NCBI GenBank assembly: GCA_025210295.1
Contig: JAOASC010000012.1
Span: forward strand, 1 to 53,463
Direction of reading: 5' to 3'
Source: Flavobacteriales bacterium
GTDB lineage: Bacteria > Bacteroidota > Bacteroidia > Flavobacteriales_D > Parvicellaceae
DNA length: 53,463 nt
The notes under the pieces are model-generated. The model worked only from the letters and a program-made list of their open reading frames with translations. It ran no database searches and was not told where the DNA came from. Made by a program: the position numbers and the translations under genes. Below, one piece after another: positions 9,078-19,140 of this stretch (positions within the stretch are counted from its first letter, which is position 1; each line of letters begins with the position of its first letter).

Positions 9078-9085
9078 TATCTTTG
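9078..9085 (+). promoter_or_regulatory. Bacteroidota -7 promoter element for the SulP gene
   Basis: TATCTTTG is an exact TAnnTTTG match, 30 bases before the ATG at 9116. No good -33 TTTG is present at standard spacing, which suits a promoter needing an activator. Confidence 0.6.
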
Positions 9086-9115
9086 CTTTAACACAAAAAG
9101 AACTTGAAAAAAAGT

Positions 9116-10846
9116 ATGCGTTTACTAAAAAAATATCTTCCTATTTTAACCTGGTTACCCAACTACACTAGAAAAGATTTTTTGGCCGATTTACCAGCTG
9201 GGTTAACAGTAGGAGTAATGTTAATACCACAAGGAATTGCTTATGCTTTAATAGCGAAGTTACCACCGATTTATGGGCTCTATGCAGCGTTGTTGCCACA
9301 AATTATTTATGCTATTTTCGGAACCTCTCGACAATTAGCAGTTGGACCAGTAGCAATGGACTCTTTAATTGTCGCAGCCGGAATAACTGCCATCGCAAAT
9401 GTCTCGGAAGAGCAATACATTTTTATGGCTATTGCGCTAGCTTTTATGATGGGAGCGATTCAGTTTATTTTGGGAGTATTTAGATTAGGCTTCCTAGTGA
9501 GCTTTCTTTCTCGACCAGTCATTAGTGGGTTTACCTCTGCGGCAGCAATAATAATAGGACTCAATCAAGTCAAACATTTATTTGGAACAGAAATAGAACG
9601 AAGTAATCAAATACATATCTTGCTGTACAATACCCTCCAAAAAGTAACAGAAATAAACCTCCCTACATTTCTTATTGGAATCATTACAATTGTTTTAATT
9701 GTAGTAATCAAAAAAATAAATAAAAAAATACCTACAGCCCTAGTAGTAGTAGTCCTAGGGATAATAGTCGTACAATTTTTTGGTTTAGATGCTTATGGCG
9801 TAAAAATAGTAAAAGATATACCAGAAGGATTGCCTGGTTTTAGTATTCCTACCATTGATATGAAGTTTTTCTCAGAGCTATTTACGCTGGCTGCAACCTT
9901 GGCATTAATTGCTTTTATGGAAGCAATATCTGTAGCAAAGGCCGTTGAAGAACGACATGACGATTATAAAGTTGACCCCAATCAAGAACTGATTGCCTTA
10001 GGTTTAGGTAATATTGTTGGAGCGATGTTCCAATCTTATCCCACTACAGGAGGCTTTTCAAGAACGGCAGTCAACGATGAATCTGGTGCCAGAACTAATA
10101 TGGCAGCTGTAATTTCGGCAGCTGTAGTAGCACTAACACTATTATTTTTAACTCCTTTATTTTATTATTTACCGAAAAGTGTTTTAGCAGCAATTATTAT
10201 GGTTGCAGTCTATGGTTTAATCGATTTTAAATACCCAAAAGAACTTTGGAACTATAAGAAAGATGACTTGTTGATGTTAATCACAACATTTATAGTAACG
10301 TTAACAATCGGAATAAAAGAAGGTATTTTAATGGGAGTACTGTTATCATTAGTATTGTTAATTTATCGAAGTGCTAGACCACATATTGCACAATGCGAAC
10401 AAATAGAAGGCACAAACTATTATAGAAATAAAAATAGATTTGATAATGTTAATCAAAATCCAGAAGTGTTAATCATTCGGTTAGATGGGCAGTTGTATTT
10501 TGCAAATATTGAATATTTTAAAGATCAATTATTTAAAATGATAGCAGCAAAAGGAAAAGACTTAAAAATTATCGTTTGGAATGCAGAAGCTGTCAACCAT
10601 ATTGATTCAAGTGCTGTGCTCATGCTTCGAAATTTAATTGCAGAATTGAGAGAAAAAGACTTGCTGTTTGCTGTAGCGGGAGCCAATGGCCCTGTTCGTG
10701 ATATTCTTTTTAAAAGTGGCCTGGCAGAAGATATTACAAAAGAACTCATGTTTGCAGAAGTTCAAAAAGCCTTAGAGTGCATCGAATCGGACACACATGC
10801 CGATTTACAGAAAAAATGTAAGCAAATTGCTTTGCAACGTAATTAA
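9116..10846 (+). CDS. SulP-family anion transporter with STAS domain
   Basis: This inner-membrane SLC26/SulP transporter probably carries sulfate, bicarbonate or another anion. The N-terminal signature DFLADLPAGLTVGVMLIPQG and YGLYAALLPQIIYAIFGTSR are classic SulP motifs, as is PTTGGFSRTAVN. About twelve hydrophobic segments fill residues 20-410. A cytoplasmic STAS domain (VLIIRLDGQLYFANIEYF, DSSAVLMLRNLIAEL) ends it. I prefer the ATG at 9116; a TTG at 9104 would add four residues (MKKS). It is alone in its transcript, behind a candidate Crp/Fnr site. The substrate cannot be fixed from sequence. Confidence 0.92.
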   Translation: MRLLKKYLPILTWLPNYTRKDFLADLPAGLTVGVMLIPQGIAYALIAKLPPIYGLYAALLPQIIYAIFGTSRQLAVGPVAMDSLIVAAGITAIANVSEEQYIFMAIALAFMMGAIQFILGVFRLGFLVSFLSRPVISGFTSAAAIIIGLNQVKHLFGTEIERSNQIHILLYNTLQKVTEINLPTFLIGIITIVLIVVIKKINKKIPTALVVVVLGIIVVQFFGLDAYGVKIVKDIPEGLPGFSIPTIDMKFFSELFTLAATLALIAFMEAISVAKAVEERHDDYKVDPNQELIALGLGNIVGAMFQSYPTTGGFSRTAVNDESGARTNMAAVISAAVVALTLLFLTPLFYYLPKSVLAAIIMVAVYGLIDFKYPKELWNYKKDDLLMLITTFIVTLTIGIKEGILMGVLLSLVLLIYRSARPHIAQCEQIEGTNYYRNKNRFDNVNQNPEVLIIRLDGQLYFANIEYFKDQLFKMIAAKGKDLKIIVWNAEAVNHIDSSAVLMLRNLIAELREKDLLFAVAGANGPVRDILFKSGLAEDITKELMFAEVQKALECIESDTHADLQKKCKQIALQRN

Positions 10847-10895
10847 AAGGAATAATCTTTGTTAAAGTTACTTTTCAAAACAAAAAAGTAAATTA

Positions 10896-12773
10896 ATGAA
10901 GATACTTATACTGTGCTTATCGATGTGCTTTACCTTGGGACATTACGCTCAAGAACTGGAGCTAGAATTAGCAGAAATAAAAAAAATAGATCATTTATTA
11001 GATTCCGCTTCAAGGAATACAATGAAAAATCCTCAACTTGCAGTTGAATTAGCAGAAAGTATCAAACCGCAAGTATTAACCAACGATAGAATCGATCGCT
11101 TAGGATTTTGTTATAGAATTCTTGGCTCTGCAAATATTTATCTTGGAGATTATCCTGTTTCAAGGAAAAACTATACACAAGCATTAAACATTGCTATTCA
11201 GCAAAAAGATACGATCAATATCATTTTAGGATATAGTGGTATAGGGCTGAGTTATTTACAAGAGAAAAACTATTCAAAAGTAGATTCGGTATTTCATATC
11301 GTTTTGCCAATAGCTAAGGAGAGTCAAAATAATGATCAGATTCTTCGAATTTTAGAGGTATTGGGAATCAATAACTTTTATCAACATAAATTTGTAGCAG
11401 CAATAAATAACTATAACGATGCCCTAGGTCTTGCTATTCAAGATGGGGATTCTAGTCATTTCTCCAGAATATACCTCAATTTAGGGAATGTTTATGTAAA
11501 AGCGAATCAATTAGATTTAGCAGCAGAAACACTCATCAAAGGGAAAAACATAGCCGAACAAGAAAAAGAATCTTATTATAAAGCGCATTATTATTCAAGT
11601 TTAGGGGAACTCTACCGCCTTCAAAAATTAAATGAATTATCAACTCAATATTATGTTATGGCTATTGATACTTTTGTCACTTGCCAGAACCCATCTGGTG
11701 TAGCAAACGCTAGTGTAAGTTTAGCAATAGCATTGGAAGAGTCTGGAGAAGATCAACAAGCAAAGTACTATCTCCAAAAAGCATATCAATATGCTCATCA
11801 AATAAACTCGGTAGAAATATTGGCTTATTGTTTTATTTTAAAAGGAAAGCTAGCGTTGAATAATAACGAACATGATGAGGCTTTATTAGCATTAGATTCT
11901 GCTCAGGTATATGCCGATCAAATAGATGAGATAAGTATAGAAAAAGATTGGTATGAAGTAAAGTACCAGGTATTTGAACAGCAAAAGAAATATAAAGAAT
12001 CCTTTGAAATATTTAAAAAGTACCAAAAAGCCAAAGACAGCTTAGCAAGTATTGAAAATGCTTCAAAAATTGAAGCCATTGGATTAAAAAAAACGTTAGC
12101 AATTTTAGCTAAAGAAAAGGAACTACAAAGTCAAAAATTACTGCTAACTAAACAAAGAGAAAAAGACTATAAAGTTCAGCTCTTGCTTAGTGTAATAATA
12201 TTTGTATTGGTAACAGTTTTATTAATTGGTTTGTTCTTCTATCGTATAATTAGGCTTAAAAAAGCCAAAGAAATTGCTCAAAAAAATGAGGCATTAGAAA
12301 AATTGAATCATGAGTTAATCGCCTTGCAACTAAAAGAAACAGAAACCGCAAAAAAAGAGCTAGAGACAGAAGTTAATGAAAAAAATAACAGAATAAAATC
12401 ATTAGTACATGCCATCAATGAGAAAAATACTTTGCTAGATGACTTGTCTAAAGAAGCTATTTTTTCAGAGAAAAAAGGAGCGTTAAAAAAGCTAAAGCGA
12501 ATCATCGATTCAGAGGAAGAACGAGCTTTTTTTAATGAAGAAATTAATCAAATGAATGTTAAATTTCATCAAAAGCTAAAGGCTAAGTATCCACAACTAT
12601 CAGACAAAGACTTAAAACTATCCTCAATGTTAAAAATGGGACTAAGTTCCAAAGAGATGGCAACACTATTGTCTATATCTAGTTCTAGTGTGGATGTTGC
12701 TAGATCAAGATTGCGAAAAAAAATGGGGATTTCTAAAGAGGAAAATATTACGGATTTTATGAATGGTATTTAG
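10896..12773 (+). CDS. TPR sensor with membrane helix and LuxR-like HTH
   Basis: The 625-residue protein has a signal peptide (KILILCLSMCFTLGHYAQ), a periplasmic array of tetratricopeptide repeats to about residue 390, and a membrane helix near 430-455 (LLLSVIIFVLVTVLLIGLFF). A cytoplasmic coiled coil follows, then a C-terminal GerE/LuxR-like helix-turn-helix (LSDKDLKLSSMLKMGLSSKE, MATLLSISSSSVDVARSRLR). This is the common Bacteroidota one-component TPR-HTH design, thought to transmit an envelope signal directly to transcription. Target genes are unknown. The secreted T9SS protein downstream is a possible but unproven one. Confidence 0.88.
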   Translation: MKILILCLSMCFTLGHYAQELELELAEIKKIDHLLDSASRNTMKNPQLAVELAESIKPQVLTNDRIDRLGFCYRILGSANIYLGDYPVSRKNYTQALNIAIQQKDTINIILGYSGIGLSYLQEKNYSKVDSVFHIVLPIAKESQNNDQILRILEVLGINNFYQHKFVAAINNYNDALGLAIQDGDSSHFSRIYLNLGNVYVKANQLDLAAETLIKGKNIAEQEKESYYKAHYYSSLGELYRLQKLNELSTQYYVMAIDTFVTCQNPSGVANASVSLAIALEESGEDQQAKYYLQKAYQYAHQINSVEILAYCFILKGKLALNNNEHDEALLALDSAQVYADQIDEISIEKDWYEVKYQVFEQQKKYKESFEIFKKYQKAKDSLASIENASKIEAIGLKKTLAILAKEKELQSQKLLLTKQREKDYKVQLLLSVIIFVLVTVLLIGLFFYRIIRLKKAKEIAQKNEALEKLNHELIALQLKETETAKKELETEVNEKNNRIKSLVHAINEKNTLLDDLSKEAIFSEKKGALKKLKRIIDSEEERAFFNEEINQMNVKFHQKLKAKYPQLSDKDLKLSSMLKMGLSSKEMATLLSISSSSVDVARSRLRKKMGISKEENITDFMNGI

Positions 12774-12903
12774 TTGATATGCAGTTGTTTATGTATGATT
12801 GTTAAGAAGATGTATAGAACAGTTATATACTATGTATAGCCCCAAATATTGGAGAATTAACAAGTGTGGGATTCTTTTGTTAAAGAATTTTTAAACACAC
12901 ATT

Positions 12904-14355
12904 ATGAGAAAAATATTATTACCAATTTTAGCTGTATTTACTTTTCAAATATCAGCACAAACTAATTTAAATTTTGAGACGTGGTCTGGAAATGAACCGC
13001 AAGGATGGTACTCTTCAAATTCCTTAACATCTTCCAGTGGAGGAGCTCAAACTGTATTTAGAGAAACAACTAATCCTATTGAGGGGAGTTCATCCCTGAA
13101 GTTAGTAACTGGAGCTTGCCCAGACTGCCCAGACTTTTTACCTAACCAAACATTTGGATTGATAGATTGTTCGCTTCCTAACCCGTTTGGTGGTACCGTA
13201 GAACTTACTAGTCTTCAAGAATCTGGAGTTCCATATACGCTTAGACCTTTATCTATAGATTTTAAATATAAATCAATGCCACAAAATGGAGATGCTGCTG
13301 GTTTTCATATGGAGTTAACAAGGTATAACCCTGTTGCTGGTGAGTCTGAAACCGTCGGGGAAGCGTATTTTGAGACCAATTCAACAGTTAATAACTGGAC
13401 ACAAATTAATGTACCTATGGTATATTACTCTAATTTAACTCCAGATACGATGAATATTTTTATTGCTTCGAGTATAGGATCTATAATGGATTGCAGTTCA
13501 AGTATGTTTATACCAGGTATGCCATCGCCATACAATGATTGGGGACTACCTTATCCACAAACAGGAAGTGAGTTTCATGTCGATGAAATTGTAATTAACT
13601 TACCATCATGTGCTAGTTTATCAGCAACAACTTCAGGTACAAATGAAACCTCTTTTGGTGCAGCAGATGGAACGGCGTCTGTAAATGTAACAGGTGGAAC
13701 AGCTCCATATACCTACCTATGGAATACTTTAGAGACTACATCTTCAATCGCCAACTTAGCTCCAGGAGCATATTTTGTAACAGTAACAGATGCTAATCAG
13801 TGCCAAAAAACAGTCAGCTATGTTGTTGCTCCAGCAGGATGTAATATCAATGTTGCAATGTCGGGAAATAATTCATCAACGAGTTCTATACATTCTGGAA
13901 ATGGATCAGTTACAGCCTCTGTTTCAGGAGGAAATGGACCTTATGAATTTGTTTGGAATAATGGAACAGAAGAAGTTCAAACAGCAGCATCATCCATCAA
14001 TAATTTACCTGTAGGAAGTTATGCTGTATTAGTTGTTGAACAAAATAATCCTAATTGTGCAGTATGGGGGCATTATACGGTTTTGGGACCTGGAGGCGCA
14101 ACGGCTATAAAACAAAACGCTTCAGATTTGTTTACTTTTTACCCCAATCCAGCACAAGATTTTTTGAAAGTAAATATTGCAGAGCAAGGAGCAGTGGAGT
14201 ATAGGATTATTGATGTTTTTGGGAAAGTACATAAAAATGGACAAATCCTAAATTCTGAAGAATATATTAATGTGGAAACATTAACAATTGGAACTTATTT
14301 AATTGAGGTAAATATAAAAGGTGAAATGATTTCAAAAATATTCATCAAACAATAA
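12904..14355 (+). CDS. Secreted T9SS-dependent protein with two SprB-like repeats
   Basis: The 483-residue protein has a signal peptide (KILLPILAVFTFQISAQ). Its N-terminal half looks like a jelly-roll/carbohydrate-binding-like module (LNFETWSGNEPQGWYSSNS) up to about residue 235. Two SprB-type repeats follow (DGTASVNVTGGTAPYTYLWN, and NGSVTASVSGGNGPYEFVWN), then a C-terminal type A T9SS sorting domain (FTFYPNPAQDFLKVNI). It should be exported and anchored or released at the cell surface. SprB-like repeats occur in gliding adhesins, but this protein is short and its partner is unknown. A strong terminator follows. Confidence 0.88.
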   Translation: MRKILLPILAVFTFQISAQTNLNFETWSGNEPQGWYSSNSLTSSSGGAQTVFRETTNPIEGSSSLKLVTGACPDCPDFLPNQTFGLIDCSLPNPFGGTVELTSLQESGVPYTLRPLSIDFKYKSMPQNGDAAGFHMELTRYNPVAGESETVGEAYFETNSTVNNWTQINVPMVYYSNLTPDTMNIFIASSIGSIMDCSSSMFIPGMPSPYNDWGLPYPQTGSEFHVDEIVINLPSCASLSATTSGTNETSFGAADGTASVNVTGGTAPYTYLWNTLETTSSIANLAPGAYFVTVTDANQCQKTVSYVVAPAGCNINVAMSGNNSSTSSIHSGNGSVTASVSGGNGPYEFVWNNGTEEVQTAASSINNLPVGSYAVLVVEQNNPNCAVWGHYTVLGPGGATAIKQNASDLFTFYPNPAQDFLKVNIAEQGAVEYRIIDVFGKVHKNGQILNSEEYINVETLTIGTYLIEVNIKGEMISKIFIKQ

Positions 14356-14411
14356 ATTTTAAACCGACAAAGACTATATACTAAAGTTTTGTTAAGGTTA
14401 AAGAAAGTTAA

Positions 14412-14445
14412 AAAGACAATGTGTAAATTCACACATTGTCTTTTT
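14412..14445 (+). terminator. Intrinsic terminator after the T9SS protein gene
   Basis: A 13-bp perfect inverted repeat (AAAGACAATGTGT with ACACATTGTCTTT) surrounds a 6-base loop and ends in a T-run. It lies about 60 bases after the stop at 14355 and just ahead of the epimerase gene. Confidence 0.88.
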
Positions 14446-14471
14446 CGTTTATATTACCCAAAATTTTGGAT

Positions 14472-15377
14472 ATGAAAGTATTGATAACTGGTGGATCAGG
14501 TCTTATTGGAAGTCGTTTGACAGAATTATTATTAGCGAATAACATCGAAGTCGTACATCTAACGCGTTCAGCACATTCAAAATTTGGGATTAAAACCTAC
14601 GAGTGGGATTGGAAACAAAAGAAAATAGATGAAAACTGTTTTCAAGGTGTTACAGATATTGTTCATTTGGCTGGAGCAGGAATTGCTGATAAACCATGGA
14701 CAATGCGTCGAAAGCATGAAATAATTCAAAGTCGTGTAAATACAGCAAAGTTGTTGTTTGATAAAGTAAAAGAATTACAAATACCAATCAAATCTTATAT
14801 ATCTGCTTCAGGTATTGGATATTATGGTGCGGTTAATTCAGATAAAGTTTTCTCAGAACAAGACCAGCCTCATGACGATTTTATCGCTAAGAGTTGTGTT
14901 TATTGGGAAAATAGTGCAGATTTATTTCAAGAGATTGGCGCAAGAGTCGTCAAATTAAGAACAGGTGTTGTTTTGGCAAAAGATAAAGGCGCATTAGCAA
15001 AAATGGATAAAACAGTAAAGTTAGGAATCGGAGCTCCAATTGGAACAGGAAAACAAGCTGTTCCTTGGATACATATTCACGATATTGCTAACCTTTATTA
15101 TCAAGTATTGCAAAATAAAGAATACAAAGGGGTCTATAATGCTGTAGCACCAGAGTTTGCAGATAATGAAATGTTGACCAAAACAATTGCAAAAACATTG
15201 AATAAAAAAATGTTTTTACCCAATGTACCAGGTTTTGTGTTGAGAACAATATATGGAGAATTGTCGGATGTAGTGCTAAAAGGAAGTGCCGTTTCAGCAG
15301 AAAAACTGTTAAAATCGGGCTTTGAATTTCAATACCCAATTTTAACAGATGCCTTAGAAAATATTTATAAAAAATAG
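14472..15377 (+). CDS. TIGR01777-family NAD(P)-dependent epimerase/dehydratase
   Basis: This is an extended short-chain dehydrogenase-like protein with an N-terminal Rossmann motif (LITGGSGLIGSRL). The family signatures DIVHLAGAGIADKPWT, SASGIGYYG and VVKLRTGVVLAKDKGALAKM, plus a C-terminal DUF1731-like region, place it with the TIGR01777/YfcH proteins. The substrate of the family is uncertain. I chose the ATG at 14472 because the upstream TTG at 14436 lies inside the terminator stem and adds only a poor 12-residue extension. It appears monocistronic. Confidence 0.9.
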   Translation: MKVLITGGSGLIGSRLTELLLANNIEVVHLTRSAHSKFGIKTYEWDWKQKKIDENCFQGVTDIVHLAGAGIADKPWTMRRKHEIIQSRVNTAKLLFDKVKELQIPIKSYISASGIGYYGAVNSDKVFSEQDQPHDDFIAKSCVYWENSADLFQEIGARVVKLRTGVVLAKDKGALAKMDKTVKLGIGAPIGTGKQAVPWIHIHDIANLYYQVLQNKEYKGVYNAVAPEFADNEMLTKTIAKTLNKKMFLPNVPGFVLRTIYGELSDVVLKGSAVSAEKLLKSGFEFQYPILTDALENIYKK

Positions 15378-15406
15378 AACTTTTGTAAACGGCATTTTGG
15401 ATTATG

Positions 15407-17257
15407 CTATCTTGCTAGAACAACTTTTCCTGTTACCCATTGTTTGCCAATAGGGTATCTCAATAAATAAATTCCAACAGGATAATCTCCTAAATATATT
15501 CTGGTGTTTCTAGCGCCATTAAATTCCACTTTTTGGAGGAGTTTACCACTTAGATCAGTGACATAAATAAACTCAATTTCCTCTGAAGTTTCAACCGTAA
15601 CATAGTCTCGAGTTGGATTCGGATAAAACTTCCATTCAATTGTTTCAATACTATTTTCTCTCTGTGTAACACGAGATGAATCTCTTCTTGTTGAATCAGA
15701 ATGGCCTAAGGTGTCAGCGTCAACATATACCTGTCCCTGATCTAATGTATAATTAACAACACTATCAGGATAGTTTAAAGGTAAATGTGGGGTGATTTCA
15801 TCACATTCTGGATAGTAAACAGCCGTTTTGATGACGTTCGTTAAACGCTCCGTTAGTAATTGTACATCAAATTCGTCTACAGTTGGTTTGATATGAGCTA
15901 CACCTATACCACTGTGATCCGTTAAAAAAAGATAAGTCCCATTAGTGCATAAAGCTAACGAACGCATTAAATATTCTCCAGATTTGTTAATTCCACTACC
16001 TGTTATAGGAACAATTTTAATCCCTTTTTTAGCCGCTTTTCTAGCTAATTTTTCTAAACGCTGAATGGTGTTTTCATCCGAATGAGCAGGAGCATCTAAA
16101 ATCACAAATAAAAGTTTCGTTCTTGCATTTTCAGACCAACTGAGTTGATCGATTGCAACCGCTAATCCTTCATCTAGAGCCTCTGGCATATCTCCACCTC
16201 CTTTAGCATATTGATCGTCAATAAAAACTAAAGCCTCAGATAAAACATTGGTAAAGTCTTTATGTTTGGTCATATAATCTTCTGTTTTATCTCTATAAAA
16301 AACACTCCCATATTTAATGTTTACCCCTTTAAATAAATTTTGAGCTTTATACATGACTTGATTTAAGTCGCGTTTAATAAAGTTTATTTCATCCCCCATA
16401 CTTCCTGTAGCATCAATTAGAAAAGCTATTTCCACTTCATTGGAAGTTGCGCCACAGTCAATATCAAGTTTAATCTTATTAATCCCTTTAGTAAAAAGTT
16501 TAGGTCTTTTTATTTCCTTAGTCAACCCTAAGTAAGAAACTTCGATTTTTCCAGTTTCTACTGTAATATCATTGAGCTTTCCCCATAGTTCAGCCTTTCC
16601 TGTGTTGTCAGAAATGGCTTCCCATATCACCGAATTTCCTTTGTCAAAAAGTTTTATTGTAGCTCCTACAACAGGATTTTTTTCTGTATTTAAAACTTGA
16701 ACTGTAAACCTAGCTTGAGGATTCAATTTCCATACCTTTTGGTATTTTAATAAGTCCGATTTTAAATAGTCGTTCCACAATTGCCACTTTGCAAAATCAT
16801 TAATTTCACCAGCAGTTAACCCTTTCCCTTTAGTAATGTTATGAACTTGAGCATTGTTATTGCTCAAATAAGCAACCTCTCCCATATAGCGAGTGTCCAG
16901 TTTATATTCTTTTTCTTCAAGAACTCGAGCTTTTTTTGAAGCATCTTTGTTAAGAGAAAAATCATTGACTTGATCCTCAGTGATTTTAATGACCTCTTCC
17001 TCCACTTCATAACCCGCATACATGACTTTTAAATGATAGGTTCCAGTGTCTTTAAAATCCATAGAATAATTTCCCTCTTCATCGGTTAATACCGAGTTGA
17101 TAAGCTTGTTGTTGCTGTCGTACGCTTGTACGTTCCCAAATCGTACATTACTTGGTCGTTCAGATTCCATCACCATTACTTCTGCTTTTCCTCTTAGATT
17201 TTGAGCAAAAGTTATTGCAGAGAAAAGTGATGAAAAAAGTATCAGTTTTATTTTCAT
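15407..17257 (-). CDS. Secreted VWA-domain protein with T9SS sorting tail
   Basis: The 616-residue protein has a signal peptide (KIKLILFSSLFSAITFAQ) and a carboxypeptidase-regulatory/CNA-B-like beta domain (LTDEEGNYSMDFKDTGTYHL). A second such domain lies near residues 185-255. A von Willebrand A domain starts near residue 275, with a metal site DATGS (IAFLIDATGSMGDEINFI). The C-terminus carries a T9SS tail (WKFYPNPTRDYVTVET). VWA domains bind ligands or partners through the metal site. The gene is divergent from the SIMPL/GATase-like cluster that starts at 17454, sharing a 196-base intergenic region, so a shared cell-surface role is possible. Confidence 0.88.
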   Translation of the reverse strand: MKIKLILFSSLFSAITFAQNLRGKAEVMVMESERPSNVRFGNVQAYDSNNKLINSVLTDEEGNYSMDFKDTGTYHLKVMYAGYEVEEEVIKITEDQVNDFSLNKDASKKARVLEEKEYKLDTRYMGEVAYLSNNNAQVHNITKGKGLTAGEINDFAKWQLWNDYLKSDLLKYQKVWKLNPQARFTVQVLNTEKNPVVGATIKLFDKGNSVIWEAISDNTGKAELWGKLNDITVETGKIEVSYLGLTKEIKRPKLFTKGINKIKLDIDCGATSNEVEIAFLIDATGSMGDEINFIKRDLNQVMYKAQNLFKGVNIKYGSVFYRDKTEDYMTKHKDFTNVLSEALVFIDDQYAKGGGDMPEALDEGLAVAIDQLSWSENARTKLLFVILDAPAHSDENTIQRLEKLARKAAKKGIKIVPITGSGINKSGEYLMRSLALCTNGTYLFLTDHSGIGVAHIKPTVDEFDVQLLTERLTNVIKTAVYYPECDEITPHLPLNYPDSVVNYTLDQGQVYVDADTLGHSDSTRRDSSRVTQRENSIETIEWKFYPNPTRDYVTVETSEEIEFIYVTDLSGKLLQKVEFNGARNTRIYLGDYPVGIYLLRYPIGKQWVTGKVVLAR

Positions 17258-17453
17258 GATTTGATCGTTTTTTAGTGGTTAATATGGCACATTAACATTC
17301 AGGTTTAAATAACTGAAGCTAGTCCATGATTTTTGTTTAAAAATTCAATAACTGATACAAGTGATTTTTTAAGAAGTTCAATTTTTTTTAATTTTTTTTT
17401 GAACCAATTTATTTTTTTGCTGTACGGGAGGGGGAATTTCAAATAATTAAACG

Positions 17454-18152
17454 ATGAAAAACCTTACACTTCAGATGCTAACGATTACCTTGTTAACCCT
17501 AATAAATATAGGTTGTGTCACGACAAATCCAGATAAGGAAGCTACCAAAAAAGAAAAAACAATAGAAGTTGTTGGTAGCTCAGAAATATTTATTCAACCC
17601 AACCAGATCGTGTTGAATATAGGTTTAAAATCGAGAAGCAATACCTTAAAAAATAAGTTGCTAAAGGTTTTAGAAAAGCATAATATTTCAGAGCATCAAA
17701 TTACATTAAATACGATAAATAATAACTGGGATTGGTATTATTACTCCAATAGAGAGTATTTAAACTATGATGTGCAAATAGATAGTACGGTTAACTCAGA
17801 AAAACTAATGTATGATTTAAAACCTTTGGTTTATCGTGCTCATATTGTCCAAAAAAGACATACCCATATTCAAGACCATATTCAAAGAGTAAAAGAAGAA
17901 GCGATAAAAGCAGCAAAGTATAAAGCCTCCTATTTATTGGAAGCTGTTGGAGCAGAATTAGGTCAGGTAATTACAGTTCAAGAAATCGTTACACCAGTTG
18001 CTACTAGAGATAATTGGTGGAGTTATCAAAGAAGTTACCCAAGAGAAACCATATACAGTAATCGATCTTTTGATTCAGGAGAACAACCCGTTTCAAATAT
18101 TTTACAAGAACAACTCAGGTACGAAGTGAAAGTCATTTTCGAAATTATATAA
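17454..18152 (+). CDS. SIMPL-domain lipoprotein
   Basis: The 232-residue protein has a lipoprotein signal ending in LINIGC. A SIMPL domain follows from about residue 35 (TIEVVGSSEIFIQPNQIVLN), the fold of E. coli YggE. The end of the domain (AIKAAKYKASYLLEAVGAEL, then GQVITVQEI) is typical. SIMPL proteins are envelope proteins of poorly known role, often linked to oxidative stress. It is the first of five same-strand genes: SIMPL, GATase-like, SIMPL, GATase-like, GATase-like. Confidence 0.82.
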   Translation: MKNLTLQMLTITLLTLINIGCVTTNPDKEATKKEKTIEVVGSSEIFIQPNQIVLNIGLKSRSNTLKNKLLKVLEKHNISEHQITLNTINNNWDWYYYSNREYLNYDVQIDSTVNSEKLMYDLKPLVYRAHIVQKRHTHIQDHIQRVKEEAIKAAKYKASYLLEAVGAELGQVITVQEIVTPVATRDNWWSYQRSYPRETIYSNRSFDSGEQPVSNILQEQLRYEVKVIFEII

Positions 18153-18190
18153 AACAGTGAATATTTTTTAAAACAAAAAACAATCAAATT

Positions 18191-19093
18191 ATGAAAACAA
18201 CAACAATTTTAATTGGTCTATTTTTAGGAATAGCATCTACAACATTTGCACAATATAATTCAGTAGCAGGGAAAAATAGAATTACTGAAAATGTAGAAGA
18301 GGAGTACTACGATAAAGACCTAGGAGAAAAAAGAAGTCGTATTGTGGAAAAAGAAGTAGAAAGTGATACTTATGGAAATGCTAAGGGAAATCAATATGAT
18401 TTAGCAGTAGATGGAGCTTTTGAAGGACAGACAATCGCTGTTTTGGACTTTTGTGAAGATGGTTATTCTTTTGATACAGCAAAAGGAGCATTAGCAGAAA
18501 AAGGTTTTTCTGTATACCGATGGAGTAAAGCAGCTCCAAGCCCAAAAGAACTCCAGGAAGGATTGGATAAATCATGTCAATTGTGGATTGTTTCTGGTCG
18601 AAATAAGTATTTAAATGAAAAGCATTTAGCGATTATCAAAGACTTTTTTGAAAGTGGAAGAGGAGTTTACATCTGGGGAGATAACGATCCCTATTATGTA
18701 GACGCAAATTATATTGCTAAAGCATTAATCGGAGTGCAAATGACGGGGAATACCCATGGTGATCAAACCGTTAATTTACAGATGGAAGAAAAGAAAGCAG
18801 GAGTAATGCCCAACCATTTAATTACAACAGGATTACAAAATATTTATGAAGGAATAACTATAGCAACACTTCCCAATCATAAAGATTTAACCCCAATTAT
18901 TTATGGGTCAGCAAATAACCTCGTTACTGCTGTATATGAGAAAGATGGGAAACGTTTAATCTTAGATGGAGGGTTTACACGTTTATTTATTAAATGGGAT
19001 ACCGCAGGAACAGGTCGTTATGTGAAAAATGCAGCAGCTTGGCTAGTGAATTACGAACGTTTTGGGGATGATGTTGTAGCCAATCAAAAATAA
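18191..19093 (+). CDS. Secreted GATase/ThuA-like paralogue 1
   Basis: The 300-residue protein has a signal peptide (MKTTTILIGLFLGIASTTFA). A conserved domain follows with the family blocks DTYGNAKGNQYDLAVDGAF, GQTIAVLDF, AEKGFSVYRW, IIKDFFESGRGVYIWGDN, NHLITTGLQNIYEGITIATL, and DGKRLILDGGFTRL with WDTAGTGRYVKNAAAWL at the end. The alternation of strands and helices, and the 'ILDGGF...W' end, resemble glutamine-amidotransferase-like (ThuA/GIFT) folds. No catalytic Cys-His-Glu triad is obvious, so it may be a binding domain. Two close paralogues follow at 20173 and 21149. I do not recognise a named family. Confidence 0.7.
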   Translation: MKTTTILIGLFLGIASTTFAQYNSVAGKNRITENVEEEYYDKDLGEKRSRIVEKEVESDTYGNAKGNQYDLAVDGAFEGQTIAVLDFCEDGYSFDTAKGALAEKGFSVYRWSKAAPSPKELQEGLDKSCQLWIVSGRNKYLNEKHLAIIKDFFESGRGVYIWGDNDPYYVDANYIAKALIGVQMTGNTHGDQTVNLQMEEKKAGVMPNHLITTGLQNIYEGITIATLPNHKDLTPIIYGSANNLVTAVYEKDGKRLILDGGFTRLFIKWDTAGTGRYVKNAAAWLVNYERFGDDVVANQK

Positions 19094-19140
19094 AAATTGA
19101 TACCTAATTTTCTTTTTAGTTAATGGTAAAATAAAAAACA

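Noticed and set aside
17380..17440. T-rich run followed by GGGAGGGGG upstream of the SIMPL gene
   Set aside because: It looked like a possible structured leader, but I could not draw a stable fold or recognise a riboswitch.
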